DNA from: Bradyrhizobium sp. Leo170
GTDB taxonomy: Bacteria > Pseudomonadota > Alphaproteobacteria > Rhizobiales > Xanthobacteraceae
Direction of reading: 5' to 3'
DNA: 64,000 nt
Assembly (NCBI RefSeq): GCF_004296405.1
Contig: NZ_PSRR01000008.1
Coordinates: 1 to 64,000 of the forward strand
Shown here: positions 34,355-44,417 of the stretch, in pieces
Layout: each line of letters opens with the position of its first letter
Position numbering within the stretch: the first letter of the stretch is position 1
The notes under the pieces: generated by a model
Databases searched by the model: none
The model's input: only the letters and a program-made list of their open reading frames with translations
What the model was told of the DNA's origin: nothing
Made by a program: the position numbers and the translations under genes

Positions 34355-35251
34355 TTAGTGCGCGGCTTCGAGCGCCGCTTCCTGCTTGGCGATCGTGCCC
34401 TTGACGGCCGATTGCACCTTCTCGAAAGCGCGGACCTCGATCTGCCGCACGCGTTCGCGCGACACGCCGAATTCAGCGGCGAGGTCTTCCAGCGTCATCG
34501 GCTCGTCCGCGAGGCGCCGCGCCTCGAAGATGCGGCGTTCGCGCGGGTTGAGCACGTTGATGGCGCCGGTCAAAGCCTGGCGGCGATGATCGAACTCTTC
34601 GCTCTCCGCCATCAGGGCTTCCGCATTCGGCGCGGTGTCGACCAGCCAGTCCTGCCATTCGCCTGCTTCGCCGTCGTCGCGGATCGGCGCGTTGAGCGAC
34701 GCGTCCCCGCCGAGACGGCGGTTCATGTCGATCACGTCCTGAGCCGTCACGCCAAGGCGGCTCGCAATCAGCTTCACCTGGTCGGGGTGAAGGTCACCCT
34801 CGTCCAATGCGGAGATCTTGCTCTTCGCCTTGCGAAGGTTGAAGAACAGCTTCTTCTGGTTCGCGGTCGTGCCCATTTTCACGAGCGACCAGGAACGGAG
34901 GATGTACTCTTGAATCGACGCCTTGATCCACCACATGGCGTAGGTGGCGAGACGGAAGCCCTTCTCGGGCTCGAACCGCTTCACCGCCTGCATCAGGCCG
35001 ACATTGCCTTCCGAAACGACTTCGGATATCGGCAAGCCGTAGCCGCGATAGCCCATGGCGATCTTGGCCACGAGTCTGAGGTGGCTGGTGACGAGTTTAT
35101 GTGCCGCGTCGCGATCGTCGTGCTCGCGCCAACGTTTGGCGAGCATATATTCCTCTTGCGGTTCCAGCATCGGGAACCGACGGATCTCGGCGAGGTATCT
35201 AGAAAGACCGGATTCTCCATTGAGAACCGGTAAAGTGGCTGTACGGGCCAT
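34355..35251 (-). CDS. rpoH: RNA polymerase heat-shock sigma factor RpoH
   Basis: A 298-residue sigma-70 family protein of RpoH type. Region 2 contains VTSHLRLVAKIAMGYRGYGLP, GNVGLMQAVKRFEPEKGFRLATYAMWWIKASIQEYILRSW. The RpoH box is present as QKKLFFNLRKAKSK, and region 4 ends VSRERVRQIEVRAFEKVQ. It directs RNA polymerase to heat-shock promoters. The ATG at 35251 is preceded by GGAGGG. A terminator follows the gene. Rhizobia often have several rpoH copies; this sequence alone does not tell which one this is. Confidence 0.95.
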   Translation of the reverse strand: MARTATLPVLNGESGLSRYLAEIRRFPMLEPQEEYMLAKRWREHDDRDAAHKLVTSHLRLVAKIAMGYRGYGLPISEVVSEGNVGLMQAVKRFEPEKGFRLATYAMWWIKASIQEYILRSWSLVKMGTTANQKKLFFNLRKAKSKISALDEGDLHPDQVKLIASRLGVTAQDVIDMNRRLGGDASLNAPIRDDGEAGEWQDWLVDTAPNAEALMAESEEFDHRRQALTGAINVLNPRERRIFEARRLADEPMTLEDLAAEFGVSRERVRQIEVRAFEKVQSAVKGTIAKQEAALEAAH

Positions 35252-35339
35252 ACTTGCGCCCTCCAGTGGTTCAGGCCCCCGATAGCGGCGGGCCCGGCAG
35301 GCCGCCGCTGTGTTAAAGCCGGCCGGCTTGCGATGTTCC

Positions 35340-35357
35340 GCGTTGGATATTCAACGC
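35340..35357. promoter_or_regulatory. Palindrome upstream of rpoH
   Basis: GCGTTG-GATATT-CAACGC, a perfect six-base inverted repeat with a six-base spacer, lies about 90 bases upstream of the rpoH start. It may be an operator or part of the leader; no known binding protein is assigned. Confidence 0.25.
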
Positions 35358-35442
35358 AGGTGCACAATACACCCAATGGGTCGTGATAGGGAAGGATTGC
35401 TGACGTCACGTCCGCGTGTGGCTGGTATAACCTATTGTCATA

Positions 35443-36504
35443 TCAGATCTTTTTCAAGGGGTGCGTCATAGCGCCACCCTCAAGGCTGCGTTTCAGGAGA
35501 AGCAGATCCTCCGGTAGAGGCGCTTCCCAATGCAAAATTTCCCCGCTCCTGGGATGCTCGATGGTAAGGAGGTACGCGTGGAGGGCCTGGCGGCCGAGAG
35601 CGGCCAGCGCGGCTTGCGCCTCGAGCCCCAGTTGGCTGGCCTTGGTCTTGAAATGCGGGCCGTAGACCGAATCGCCTAGCAAGGGATGGCCGATATGGGA
35701 GAGGTGCACCCGGATCTGATGGGTGCGTCCGGTCTCGAGCCGGCAGGCCAGCAGGGAGGCGACCGGCTTGCCGTCGCGCCCCTGAAACACTTCCTGCAGC
35801 TCCCAATGGGTGATCGCCTCGCGACCGCCTTCGCGCACCGCCATCTTCTCGCGAGCATACGGATGACGATCGATCGGCGCATCGATGCTGCCGCGCTGGC
35901 GGTTCGGCACGCCCCAGATGAAGGCGATATAGCCGCGCTCCATCTCCCCGGTGCGGCCATGGTCGGCAAATTGCGCGGTCAGCGACTGGTGGGCCTGATC
36001 GTTCTTCGCGACCACCATCAAGCCGGTGGTATCCTTGTCCAGCCGATGGACGATCCCCGGACGCCGCACGCCGCCGATGCCGGAAAGGCTGGCGCCGCAA
36101 TGGGCGATCAGGGCGTTGACCAGTGTGCCGCTCTCATGGCCGGCGGCGGGATGCACCACAAGGCCGGCCGGCTTGTCGATGACGATGAGGTCGTCGTCCT
36201 CATAGATGATATCGAGCGCGATATCCTCGCCCTTGGGCTCTGGCGGGACCGCTTGGGGAATCTCGACCTCGACCGTGTCGCCTTCGGCGACGTGAAACGC
36301 AGGGTCACGGACGGGAGCATCCTTCACCGTGACGGAACCGGCGAGGATCAGCGCCTTCAGCCGCGACCGCGACAATTCCGGCAAGCGCGCGGCGAGGACC
36401 CGGTCGAGCCGGGACGACCCCTCATCGCCCTGAACGACGACGGCCAGCCGTTGGGCGCCAGAGGCGATATCAGGGCATGGGGCGCCCTGTTCTTCTTCGT
36501 TCAC
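35443..36504 (-). CDS. RluD-type 23S rRNA pseudouridine synthase
   Basis: A protein of about 353 residues. An S4-like RNA-binding module comes first (GSSRLDRVLAARLPELSRSRLKALILAGSVTV). The catalytic domain follows (IDKPAGLVVHPAAGHESGTLVNAL, GIVHRLDKDTTGLMVVAKND with the catalytic Asp, LETGRTHQIRVHLSHIGHPLLGD). This order is that of RluD/RluC enzymes that modify uridines in 23S rRNA. The start is probably the GTG at 36504; the frame stays open upstream but then overlaps the divergent gene. Confidence 0.85.
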   Translation of the reverse strand: MNEEEQGAPCPDIASGAQRLAVVVQGDEGSSRLDRVLAARLPELSRSRLKALILAGSVTVKDAPVRDPAFHVAEGDTVEVEIPQAVPPEPKGEDIALDIIYEDDDLIVIDKPAGLVVHPAAGHESGTLVNALIAHCGASLSGIGGVRRPGIVHRLDKDTTGLMVVAKNDQAHQSLTAQFADHGRTGEMERGYIAFIWGVPNRQRGSIDAPIDRHPYAREKMAVREGGREAITHWELQEVFQGRDGKPVASLLACRLETGRTHQIRVHLSHIGHPLLGDSVYGPHFKTKASQLGLEAQAALAALGRQALHAYLLTIEHPRSGEILHWEAPLPEDLLLLKRSLEGGAMTHPLKKI

Positions 36505-36564
36505 GCTTACTTTCTTCGGCAAAACCGGTTTCCACTTCCGCAGATCATGTTTAAAGAGCCGCCC

Positions 36565-36900
36565 ATGACCGACGCAACGATCCCTGAACCGACCCAAGAG
36601 CAGGCCGCCCTGATCGCGCGGGTGCGGCGGATGATGCTGATCGCGGGCCTGACCTCGGCGCTGGCAGTGGCCGTGGTCCTCATCGCCGTCGGGTATCGCT
36701 TTTACCGCGGGGAGGGAAGCCCTGCCGCCACGACCGACATCACGGCAACCCTGCCGAAGGGCGCCCGCATCGTGTCCACCGGCATCGCCGGCGACCGCCT
36801 GGTGGTGACCCTTGATATAGGCGGGGCCACCGAAATCCGCACCTTCGACGCGAAAACGCTGAAACCCGCAGGAAAACTGCGCTTCGTCAGCGAACCCTGA
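36565..36900 (+). CDS. Small single-span membrane protein (DUF6476-like)
   Basis: A 111-residue protein. After a short cytoplasmic start (MTDATIPEPTQEQAALIARVRR) there is one membrane helix (MLIAGLTSALAVAVVLIAVGYRFY) and a periplasmic domain with an LPKGARIVSTGIAGDRLVVTLD pattern. It resembles the DUF6476 proteins of alphaproteobacteria, which often lie next to an RluD-type gene. No function is known. An ATG at 36547 is also in frame. Confidence 0.65.
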   Translation: MTDATIPEPTQEQAALIARVRRMMLIAGLTSALAVAVVLIAVGYRFYRGEGSPAATTDITATLPKGARIVSTGIAGDRLVVTLDIGGATEIRTFDAKTLKPAGKLRFVSEP

Positions 36901-36953
36901 GCCGACCTCGCTTGCAGTTTTCGGTTTTCGAGGCTATTGCCTGAGACCGCAAC

Positions 36954-37028
36954 GCTCCCTTCGTCTAGCGGTTAGGACGCGGCCCTCTCAAGGCTGAAAC
37001 AGGGGTTCGATTCCCCTAGGGAGCGCCA
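36954..37028 (+). tRNA. tRNA-Glu (CTC)
   Basis: A full cloverleaf can be drawn. The acceptor stem GCTCCCT pairs with AGGGAGC, followed by discriminator G and an encoded CCA. The anticodon loop is CTCTCAA, giving anticodon CTC (codon GAG). The T-arm is GGGGTTCGATTCCCC. The DNA to its right changes character and carries a defence-type gene, which fits use of this tRNA gene as an island boundary. Confidence 0.95.
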
Positions 37029-37222
37029 GCCACGCAGTACCATCCGTTACGACGAAAAACCTTTTTACCGATCTGGGCGATCCCCAAGCGTTGCAATTTT
37101 CTACTGGGCACATGAACGGCGGGCTCGTCGAAGCTGTAGAATGAGCCATCCGAATCGCCTCACAGTTGCTTATTCTCGCGGTGCTCTGCGAGATTCCGCG
37201 CCCGCATTTCAAGCAATAAGCC

Positions 37223-39508
37223 ATGACTCCGAGCATCAAAGCGACTTCAACCGAACTCACCGGTGGGGCGGGTTTTACCTATGAAGACACCGTCGTCGCC
37301 TACTATCTCACAGCGCTTTTGCGCGAGGAGCACGCTGCCGGCCAAAGCGGGGTGGTGGTCTCAGTTGCCGTTCAGCAGTCTGGACATGGCCACCCGATGG
37401 ATGACGTGGTGGTCGAGTTTGAAGACAATATTGGCAAGCGCCCGCTAGCCCTGCAGGTCAAGCGATCACTTCGTATTACCGCGAACAACGAAGACTTTCG
37501 CCAGATTATGGCCGCGGCGGTCGATTCGCGCGGTGCCGCTGGGTTTACTGAGACATACGCTTATGGTTTCGCGACCGAGCAAGTTGCCCAGGATCGCTTT
37601 CGGGCGCTCAGCCGGATCGTTGACTGGGCCAAGGCAAGCCCAAGCGCGGTAGATTTTGAAAGCCGATTTGCCGACCAAGGCTCTGCCGCCGCTACGGAGC
37701 GTGCTCTTCGCCTTGAACTTAAGCCTCTAACCGGGGCAGCGACGACTGAGGAAGAGTTGCACTTCTATCGCCAGTTCGTTGTTCTGAAAATGGACGGGCT
37801 GGAAGAAGGCGGCATTCTGAGAGCCGAGTTGGTAAATCGGCTCCAACAGATCGTGGCTGAAAACGAAGATGGTCAGAATCTTCTTCTCTTCGACCGTCTT
37901 TGCCGACTAGTGCGAGATGGTGCAGGCACGGCACGAAAATGGACTCGTGCGACGCTTCTCGGCCAGCTACGCGGTACGGTTCGGCTGCAAGTTGCACCGA
38001 ACTATTCGCGAGATATCGACGCGCTTCGTTCTTTCGCGATGGAAGGCTTGGCCGACATAGTAGAGACGATTGACGACTTTCACGTCACACGCAGCGTCTT
38101 TCAAAGCACCATTCGCGAAAGGATTGCGGGAAACCGTCTCGTGAACATCAGTGGACTTCCCGGATGCGGTAAGTCCGTTATCCTTAAGCATTTCGCTGCT
38201 GATGCCGCTCAAAAGGGACCAATTCTGTTCCTGAAATCGGATCGGCTGATGGGTAACGGCTGGTCGACCTTTGCGTCAGCCCTCGGGCTTCGGCACTCCT
38301 TGCCACAGCTCCTTACGGAGATCGGCACTGCCGGTGAGCCTATTCTGTTTATTGACGGGATCGACCGTATACGTCCTGATCAGAAGGGAATCATCACCGA
38401 TATTCTGCACACGATCGAGGGAAGTAAGGAGTTTGCGAACTGGAAGGTAGTTGCGAGTTCACGCGATCAGGGGCTCGAACCGTACAGAGCTTGGTTTCCA
38501 AGCACCTTCTACCGCGGTACCGGCATCGGCGATATTGTTGTTGGCCATTTCTCCGACGAGGAAGCGGAGACATTAGCTGAACAAAAGCCTTATCTCAGAA
38601 GGCTTCTGTTCGGTAGTGCCACAGTCAGGGAAGTTGCGCGGCGCCCCTTTTTCGCTGCTGTGTTGGCGCACGGCGGCTTGGCCGATGACGAAACGGCGCC
38701 GCAAACCGAAATTGATCTCATCGCAGCGTGGTGGGCTCGCGCGGGACACGATGCGCTGCCAGAAACTGTGCCGCAGAGGCAGAGAGCACTGCTCGACCTG
38801 GCTGAGACAGGCGTGCGCGATCTCGGTAAGAACATCGTTGCGCGACGCCTAAAGGACAGCACCTTCGCGCAAATTTCAGCCCTCTGGTCCGATCACGTTA
38901 TCCGTGAGCAGAACGTCGGCGCGGCTTTTTCGTTCACCCACGATATCTTCTTTGAGTGGACCTTCTTTCGTTTGCTCATTGAGCTCGGAGATGATTGGCA
39001 CCATGCGCTGAGCGAAGCGGGAGAGCCGCCACTCCTAGGACGGATTGTCGGGCTACTTGCTCAAAGCCGTCTTTCGGATCGTGGCGCATGGACGGCCGGT
39101 TATCGTGTCCTGGAGGAAGAGCCACTACGTCCGCAATGGCGTCGGGAATGGTTGACCGCACCACCTTTCACGTCCCGGTTCTCATCCGTTACAAACGAAT
39201 TTTTCCAGCTCTTGTCCGAGAAGGATTTCGCGCTCCTCGAGAAGCTGTTGGTGTGGTTTCAGGCCCAGCACACCATTCCTAGCCCAATTATACTCCGTGG
39301 CTTGCATAGTCCGGTAGAAGGGGCTGACTCCCTGGCACCCGCGCGCGGCGAGCGCGCGCGGTTCGGCCACGCGCAGGCCATCGTTCGCCGCGCGGAGCCG
39401 GTGCAATTTCAATCGTGGGTGAGGATTCGGGTGAGGATTCTTGGACCGCAATCGCAACCGACGCGCCCGCTATTGCGGACCGACGGGCGTTACAAGATTG
39501 CGGGATGA
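37223..39508 (+). pseudogene. STAND-type NTPase with putative N-terminal PD-(D/E)XK nuclease domain, 3' truncated
   Basis: The frame gives 761 residues. The first 100 look like a PD-(D/E)XK-type nuclease: Glu21 in FTYEDTVVAYYL, Asp60/61 in MDDVVVEF, and Gln78/Lys80 in LALQVKRS. A P-loop ATPase follows: Walker A GLPGCGKS at 311-318, Walker B ILFIDGIDRI around 374-382, and ASSRDQGLEP as a sensor-like segment. A helical region runs to about residue 690. From about 39300 the base composition and residue pattern change to Arg/Pro-rich low-complexity text, so the natural C-terminus is probably lost. The layout (nuclease, NTPase, helical sensor) is that of Avs-like antiphage proteins. It lies 195 bases after tRNA-Glu. 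Confidence 0.6.
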
Positions 39509-40205
39509 TGAAGGAATGCCGCTGATTTGCCCGACGTGTCAAGTTGCCATTCGAGCGCCAGCGGCCGCCGGCAACTTTGCATGGGGTTGTTTTCGATATT
39601 TTGGGAGCGCGCACCTTTGAAGGGAAGTTCTCCAACGTCATCCGCAGGCAAAGGCACGGTGCGATACGCATGGTAGCGGGTATCGAGTTGCATGGCCGAC
39701 CTTCGCAGTTTTGTTCTAAGTGGCGCGCCAGGCCACGATATTCTGCGATGTTCTACGACATTGTACGACGCAGCCCCCGTATGCGGTGGCTTGGTTCGAA
39801 ATAAGCAGAGTGTCGCGATCCAAAGCTGGACTCGCTCGCTAAAGATGGACAGGCCCCTCGTTTTGGATCGGGAAGCGCACTCCTATTTCAGTTCGAGAAC
39901 GAAGAATCCGAATGACGGGGGTTCGAGTCCCTCCCCCGCTACCACGGGCCACGATTTTGCACGCCAAACTACGATTTTCTGCGATTTTGTACCCACGATG
40001 GTCGCACTCGGCGCGGGTCTCACGCAGTGGCAATCGTGTCGATGAGTTCGATGTAGCGGCATCTCGGGCTGAATCGGCAGTCTACCACTGCAGAGCCCTA
40101 GGCGCTTTGGGATGAACAGCGCCGGTTTGATCCGAGATCGATGACTTCCGGTCAGGCCAGACACTGTTCTTGGCACAGAGCGCAGGTTTGCCAACTTGAG
40201 CTGGT
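39509..40205. other. Gene-poor island remnant
   Basis: About 700 bases with no supported gene; the short frames on both strands have unnatural composition. The stretch holds a tRNA 3' fragment at 39917-39944. It also holds two related AT-richer segments, CCACGATATTCTGCGATG near 39735 and CTACGATTTTCTGCGATT near 39966, that look like imperfect direct repeats, as left by integration events. Confidence 0.45.
39917..39944 (+). other. tRNA 3'-end fragment, probable attachment-site remnant
   Basis: The 28 bases fit the 3' end of a tRNA: T-stem GGGGG/CCCTC with loop TTCGAGT, a seven-base acceptor strand CCCCGCT, discriminator A and CCA. No 5' half (expected acceptor AGCGGGG) is present upstream. 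It does not match the tRNA-Glu at 36954. Such 3' fragments are typical of att sites made when an integrase-driven element enters a tRNA gene. Confidence 0.5.
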
Positions 40206-41180
40206 TCAAAGCTTACGCATTGCTGATCGCCCGCGACCGTCCTCCAGATCGAATGCCCGTAAGAGGCGCCAGAGACCAGACCCGAGCATCGACGTGACCA
40301 CAGGAGTGCGACCGGTGTCGCCGTCGATCTGAACTGTGACGGTCCGGCCGACGATCAATTCGTCCGCATTGTCTTTCAGATCGAGCTTGATCCGGACGGG
40401 AACGCGCTGCGCAAGCCTGACCCATGAGAACGTCGGGTTGATATTGGCAAGCATGCTCGCACCCGAACTTCGTTCACGATCTTCGATTCCTCGGGCGATG
40501 CTATCAACTTTTCCTCTCAGGGTCGAGCCGCCCATCAACCTGACATCGGCAGCATCGCCTACATGGATGCGTGCGAGCTTGGTCTCCTCGAAATAGCCTT
40601 CGATGCGCACGGTATCGGTGTCGATCAAGGCCATGATGCCTCGGCCCGCTGGAAGATAGGAGCCCGGACGCAGATCGAAGTTCGTCACGCGACCGTTCAC
40701 CGGCGCGCGGATCTCGGATCGGGCCAGATTGAGACGCGCGACGTCCAAATCCGCTAGGGCCTGATTGCAGGCAGCCCTGGCCTGAAGGTCAGCAGCGCGG
40801 ACGGTCTCGTGCTGCTGTTGAGAAACGACCCCGTCGCTCAGTTTGTCATAGCGGGCGCGGTCGCTCGCGGCTCTCTCGGCGGCGGCTTCCCGGCTTGCCA
40901 CTACGGCCTCCGCCTGTCGGACGGCCAGGCGGAAACGCTCCGGATCCAGCCGGAGCATGACGTCCCCCTTGCGAACCGCCTGATTATCCTTGATCAGGAC
41001 CTCTTCGACGAGACCGGAGACGTCCGGCGCAACGGCGACAACGTCGGCCCGGACGTGACCGTCCCGCGTCCAGGGCGCATTTGCGTAGTGGTCCCACATG
41101 TCGATGCCGACCGGTGCCGCGATGGTGAGAGCCAACGCGGTGATGACGATGCGCGGCAGGATCAAGCTTCTCGCGGTCAT
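40206..41180 (-). CDS. HlyD-family efflux adaptor (AaeA/EmrA type)
   Basis: A protein of about 324 residues. One N-terminal membrane helix (SLILPRIVITALALTIAAPVG) is followed by a lipoyl/barrel-sandwich half (DVSGLVEEVLIKDNQAVRKGDVMLRLD), an alpha-helical hairpin, the second lipoyl half (IRAPVNGRVTNFDLRPGSYLP) and a beta-barrel. It should join the FUSC inner-membrane protein to an outer-membrane channel for export of aromatic acids or similar compounds. The ATG at 41180 overlaps the stop of the DUF1656 gene. The far upstream frame is not coding. Confidence 0.85.
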   Translation of the reverse strand: MTARSLILPRIVITALALTIAAPVGIDMWDHYANAPWTRDGHVRADVVAVAPDVSGLVEEVLIKDNQAVRKGDVMLRLDPERFRLAVRQAEAVVASREAAAERAASDRARYDKLSDGVVSQQQHETVRAADLQARAACNQALADLDVARLNLARSEIRAPVNGRVTNFDLRPGSYLPAGRGIMALIDTDTVRIEGYFEETKLARIHVGDAADVRLMGGSTLRGKVDSIARGIEDRERSSGASMLANINPTFSWVRLAQRVPVRIKLDLKDNADELIVGRTVTVQIDGDTGRTPVVTSMLGSGLWRLLRAFDLEDGRGRSAMRKL

Positions 41181-41395
41181 GGTAGTAACGTTCCCAATAT
41201 AGCGTAGGAGATATAGACGAGGATCACGAAGATGGCGAAGTCGAACAGCGCCGGGTGCCACGCGAAACTCTTGATATCCGGCGACACGAATCGCTTGAGC
41301 GCTGCAGACAAGGCGACTCCAAGCCCGAGGGCGCAGACGCAGGCGAAGACAAAGGTCGGCACGAACACACCAGCGATGTTGATCTCTTCGTTCAT
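41177..41395 (-). CDS. DUF1656 small membrane protein (AaeX-like)
   Basis: A 72-residue protein starting MNEEINIAGVFVPTFVFA with two membrane helices (CVCALGLGVALSAALKRF, FDFAIFVILVYISYAILGTL) and the HPALFDFAIF motif of DUF1656. The family is almost always encoded between a FUSC permease and a HlyD adaptor, as here. It overlaps both neighbours by four bases. Confidence 0.9.
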   Translation of the reverse strand: MNEEINIAGVFVPTFVFACVCALGLGVALSAALKRFVSPDIKSFAWHPALFDFAIFVILVYISYAILGTLLP

Positions 41396-43469
41396 TGCGT
41401 AACTCGGTCGAAAGACGGAGCTTGCGCATTCGGAAAGAGCGCGCGGCGGAGGCCGACCAATGCAGTCAGCCGCGTTCGTCGAATTGCGGGCTCCCATGCG
41501 CCGTGCTCGCGCAGTGCCACATCGATTGCCGCGAGCAGGGCCCGCGCCTCGGTCGGATGAAGCTCGCTGTTCCCTGTCGCGAACCATCGAAAGGCGCGCG
41601 ACAGCTTGGGGGTCAGACTCTCGAGGTTCTTGCTGAGCTGGTCGTCGAAACCCACCACGCTCGATTTCAGGTCGAGCAAGTCCAGGCCCATCTGCAGCGC
41701 GGCCAGCGAGCGGCCGGCTTCCGCCTCCACGTCCGTGCCGGACAGCGCCAATCTGGGAACGACCAGGCCGAGGCGGTCGAGCATCACGCCCAGCCACCGC
41801 TCGCGGTTCATTGGTTGGCGGGCGCCGGCGAGGATCGCCAGGTCGACCCATCCGTGCCGGAGCAGGCGCCGGGCCGCGCGCTTTGCCGTCACCGAGCGGA
41901 ATGTACGCACGGCCAGGAACGCGGCAGCGAGGCCGACGACCGCGGCAGCGTTGGCATTGATGAACGAAGCGAAGTCGGCCGAGAACCTGTTTTGAAGATC
42001 AAGCGCCCCGATCAGGCCGAGGACGAGGGCCAACGCTTTGAGAGCGTGACGCGGATTGGCCTGCTGATAACCGAGGACGAGGAACGACGGAGCCAGCGAG
42101 GCTGCCAACATTGGAAATCCGTCGATCGCCGGGAAGATCAGAAACAGGTAGATGGCCGCGATCGGCAGCGACGCCACTGTCCAGATCGTATAGGACACCA
42201 GGGTCGGTGCTGGATCGTCGAGGCTGCTGAAGAGCGCTGCAGCGATCGCTGCGATCTTGCGGCGGTGGCGCCTTCCGGCCAGGAGGTTGCGATCCAGACG
42301 GTGCAGCAGCCAAGCACGGCCGCGAAGAGAGCGACGACGGACAAGGCAGCGAGACCCTGATCACGATGGAGATTTCTCCTGGCGCGGCGGATCTTGGGGC
42401 GAGGTGCCGCAGTCAGCTCGGAAGTCGCCTTGGATCCATGGATGATCGCGGACAATTCGTGGGCCGCAGCCAATGCTTCAATCAACGCCGCCGATTTGGC
42501 GATCGTGCTGGATGCGAGAAGCCTATCCCATTCGTCCTGCGCAGCGGGCAGTGCGGCTTCGAATTCCGCGCAGCGGCGCAGCAACTCGTCCGCGCTCAGC
42601 CGCGATTCAACTGGATCGCGCGCCCATTCGCCGAGTTGCGAGAGAAGTTGATTCAGCTCCGGCGTGCACCGGTTGCCGAGCGCGGCGAGCCGGTCTTCGA
42701 CCGCCGTCAGCATGGGCAGCACGAGCGCGAGTTTGTCCTGCAAGGCACGGATCGCCGATATCTCCGGCTTTGTCGCAGCCGTGTCGTAGCGGAGATGAGT
42801 CGATAGCATTTCGAAGTGGGTGACGTCTGCCGCCAACCGCCAGCGTGCGGAGTCTGCTTTCGTCGGTGCGTGATTTAGCAAGGCATCCGCCGTCCAAGCG
42901 GAAGCATCGCGAACAGCGGCGTCGATTGACTTCATCAGCGCGCCCGTGACGTCGCGCGGAAACAGCAGGGTGTGGACGATCGTTGCACAGCAGATGCCGA
43001 GGACGATTTCCTCGACGCGTGCCAGGGCGGTGTCGAAAACCAATTCCGGAGCAGTTACGCTTGAGAACGCGACGGTCGTCGCGGTGTATCCCGCCAGCAT
43101 GAAGGCGTAACTGCGGGGCGTCCGGTCCTGCAGGGAGACGTACAGACAGAACGTCGCCCAGCCGGTGATGGCGACGGACATCAAGGTCGGCTGATCGACC
43201 AGGATTGGAACCAACGTCAGGGCTGCGCAGGCCCCGAGCAGCGTGCCGAGCAGGCGGTAAACGGCACGCGAACGGACGGCGCCAGCAAGCGGTTGGGCGG
43301 TAAGATAGACAGTGAGCATCGCCCAAGATGGCCGCTGTAGCCCGAGACGAAACGCCAGATAGATCGCGAGCATCGCCGCGATGAACGAATTGGCCGAAAA
43401 CAGCGCCCATTTGGGGTCGAAAGTGAGCGCGGCGTCTCCGAAAACGCGAGACAGAAGGGTTCGGGTCAT
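41392..43469 (-). pseudogene. FUSC-family efflux protein (AaeB-like) with a one-base frameshift
   Basis: Two frames together encode a FUSC permease of about 692 residues. The N-terminal half has the family's first membrane block (FSANSFIAAMLAIYLAFRLGLQRPSWAMLTVYL) and a long cytoplasmic part. The frame is lost after WIATSWPEGATAA near 42262. The second membrane block resumes one frame over (IAAIAAALFSSLDDPAP, then SYTIWTVASLPIAAIYLFLIFP) and runs to the stop at 41392. Adding one base there gives exactly 693 codons. It is the first gene of the efflux operon. A sequencing error is as likely as true inactivation. Confidence 0.8.
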
Positions 43470-43556
43470 GTTCCAGGTCGGGTCTGTGAAGCACCCGGAC
43501 GATAGAACTTGTCGCGCAACGAGAATTTCGCTACTTTACCAAATAATTGCTAAATC

Positions 43557-44408
43557 ATGACAATGCGCGGCTCTCTCCTCCAATATTACCGTGAATTCGA
43601 TCCGGACGCGCTGAATCGTCCGGTCGTCGCACTGATGGTCGATACTCAAGAGAAGGAGGACGAGCTTCCGATCCACACACATCGGAAAGGGCAGTTGGTC
43701 CTGACGCAGCGCGGCGGTGTAACTTGCGAGGTCCCCAGCGGGCTTTGGATGGTGCCTCCGCGATGCGGCGTCTGGATTCCCGGTGGCATGCCGCACAGCA
43801 ATCGCGTGACTGCCAATGCCAGCATTCACTTTCTGTACGTAGACATGGACGCGGCGCCCGTTCCGACGGAGTGCTGCACGCTGTCGATCACGCCTCTCCT
43901 GCACGAAGTGATTCATCGCCTTGCGACGCTGCCGCCGCTCTACGATCCGGAAGGACCAACGGCTCAGATCGTCGCCGTCCTGCTGAACGAGCTCATCGAG
44001 ATGCCGACCGAGCAACTGCATCTTCCGGTCACGCGTCACTCGAAACTACGCGCGATCGCCGATACCTTGATGGAAAATCCCGGCGATCGCCGTACCGTGG
44101 CGGAATGGGGCGAAACCATTGCTCTCGGCGAGCGGACCCTGATGCGCCTTGTCGTCGCCGAGACCGGCATGACGTTCAGTCGTTGGCGTCAACAACTTCA
44201 TATCATCGTCGCTCTTCAGCGCTTATCCGCGGGAGATTCCGTGCAGTCGGTGTCTGAATCGCTCGGCTACGAGTCTGTCAGCGCGTTCATCACAATGTTC
44301 AAGAAGGCGCTCGGCAAATCGCCGGCACGATATTTCTCCGATCGCGTCAACAAACAGGGCGAGAGTGTTGAAAGTGCGGAGCACTTAAGCCGCGAGCGGT
44401 CACCGTGA
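43557..44408 (+). CDS. AraC-family regulator with cupin sensor domain, divergent from the efflux operon
   Basis: A 283-residue regulator. The cupin sensor carries LPIHTHRKGQLVLTQRGGVTCEVPSGLWMVPPRCGVWIPGGMPHS, split between its metal-like His cluster and the end of the barrel. The DNA-binding part is LMRLVVAETGMTFSRWRQQ and VQSVSESLGYESVSAFITMFKKALGKSP. It is a close relative in layout of the regulator at 6922-7677. It starts 87 bases from the FUSC gene, read the other way, so it most likely controls the efflux operon. Confidence 0.85.
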   Translation: MTMRGSLLQYYREFDPDALNRPVVALMVDTQEKEDELPIHTHRKGQLVLTQRGGVTCEVPSGLWMVPPRCGVWIPGGMPHSNRVTANASIHFLYVDMDAAPVPTECCTLSITPLLHEVIHRLATLPPLYDPEGPTAQIVAVLLNELIEMPTEQLHLPVTRHSKLRAIADTLMENPGDRRTVAEWGETIALGERTLMRLVVAETGMTFSRWRQQLHIIVALQRLSAGDSVQSVSESLGYESVSAFITMFKKALGKSPARYFSDRVNKQGESVESAEHLSRERSP

Positions 44409-44417
44409 GGATCGAAA

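Noticed and set aside
39290-39508. C-terminal 70 residues of the STAND-type frame as a real domain
   Set aside because: Arg/Pro-rich low-complexity text with a sudden change of base composition; more likely read-through into foreign DNA.
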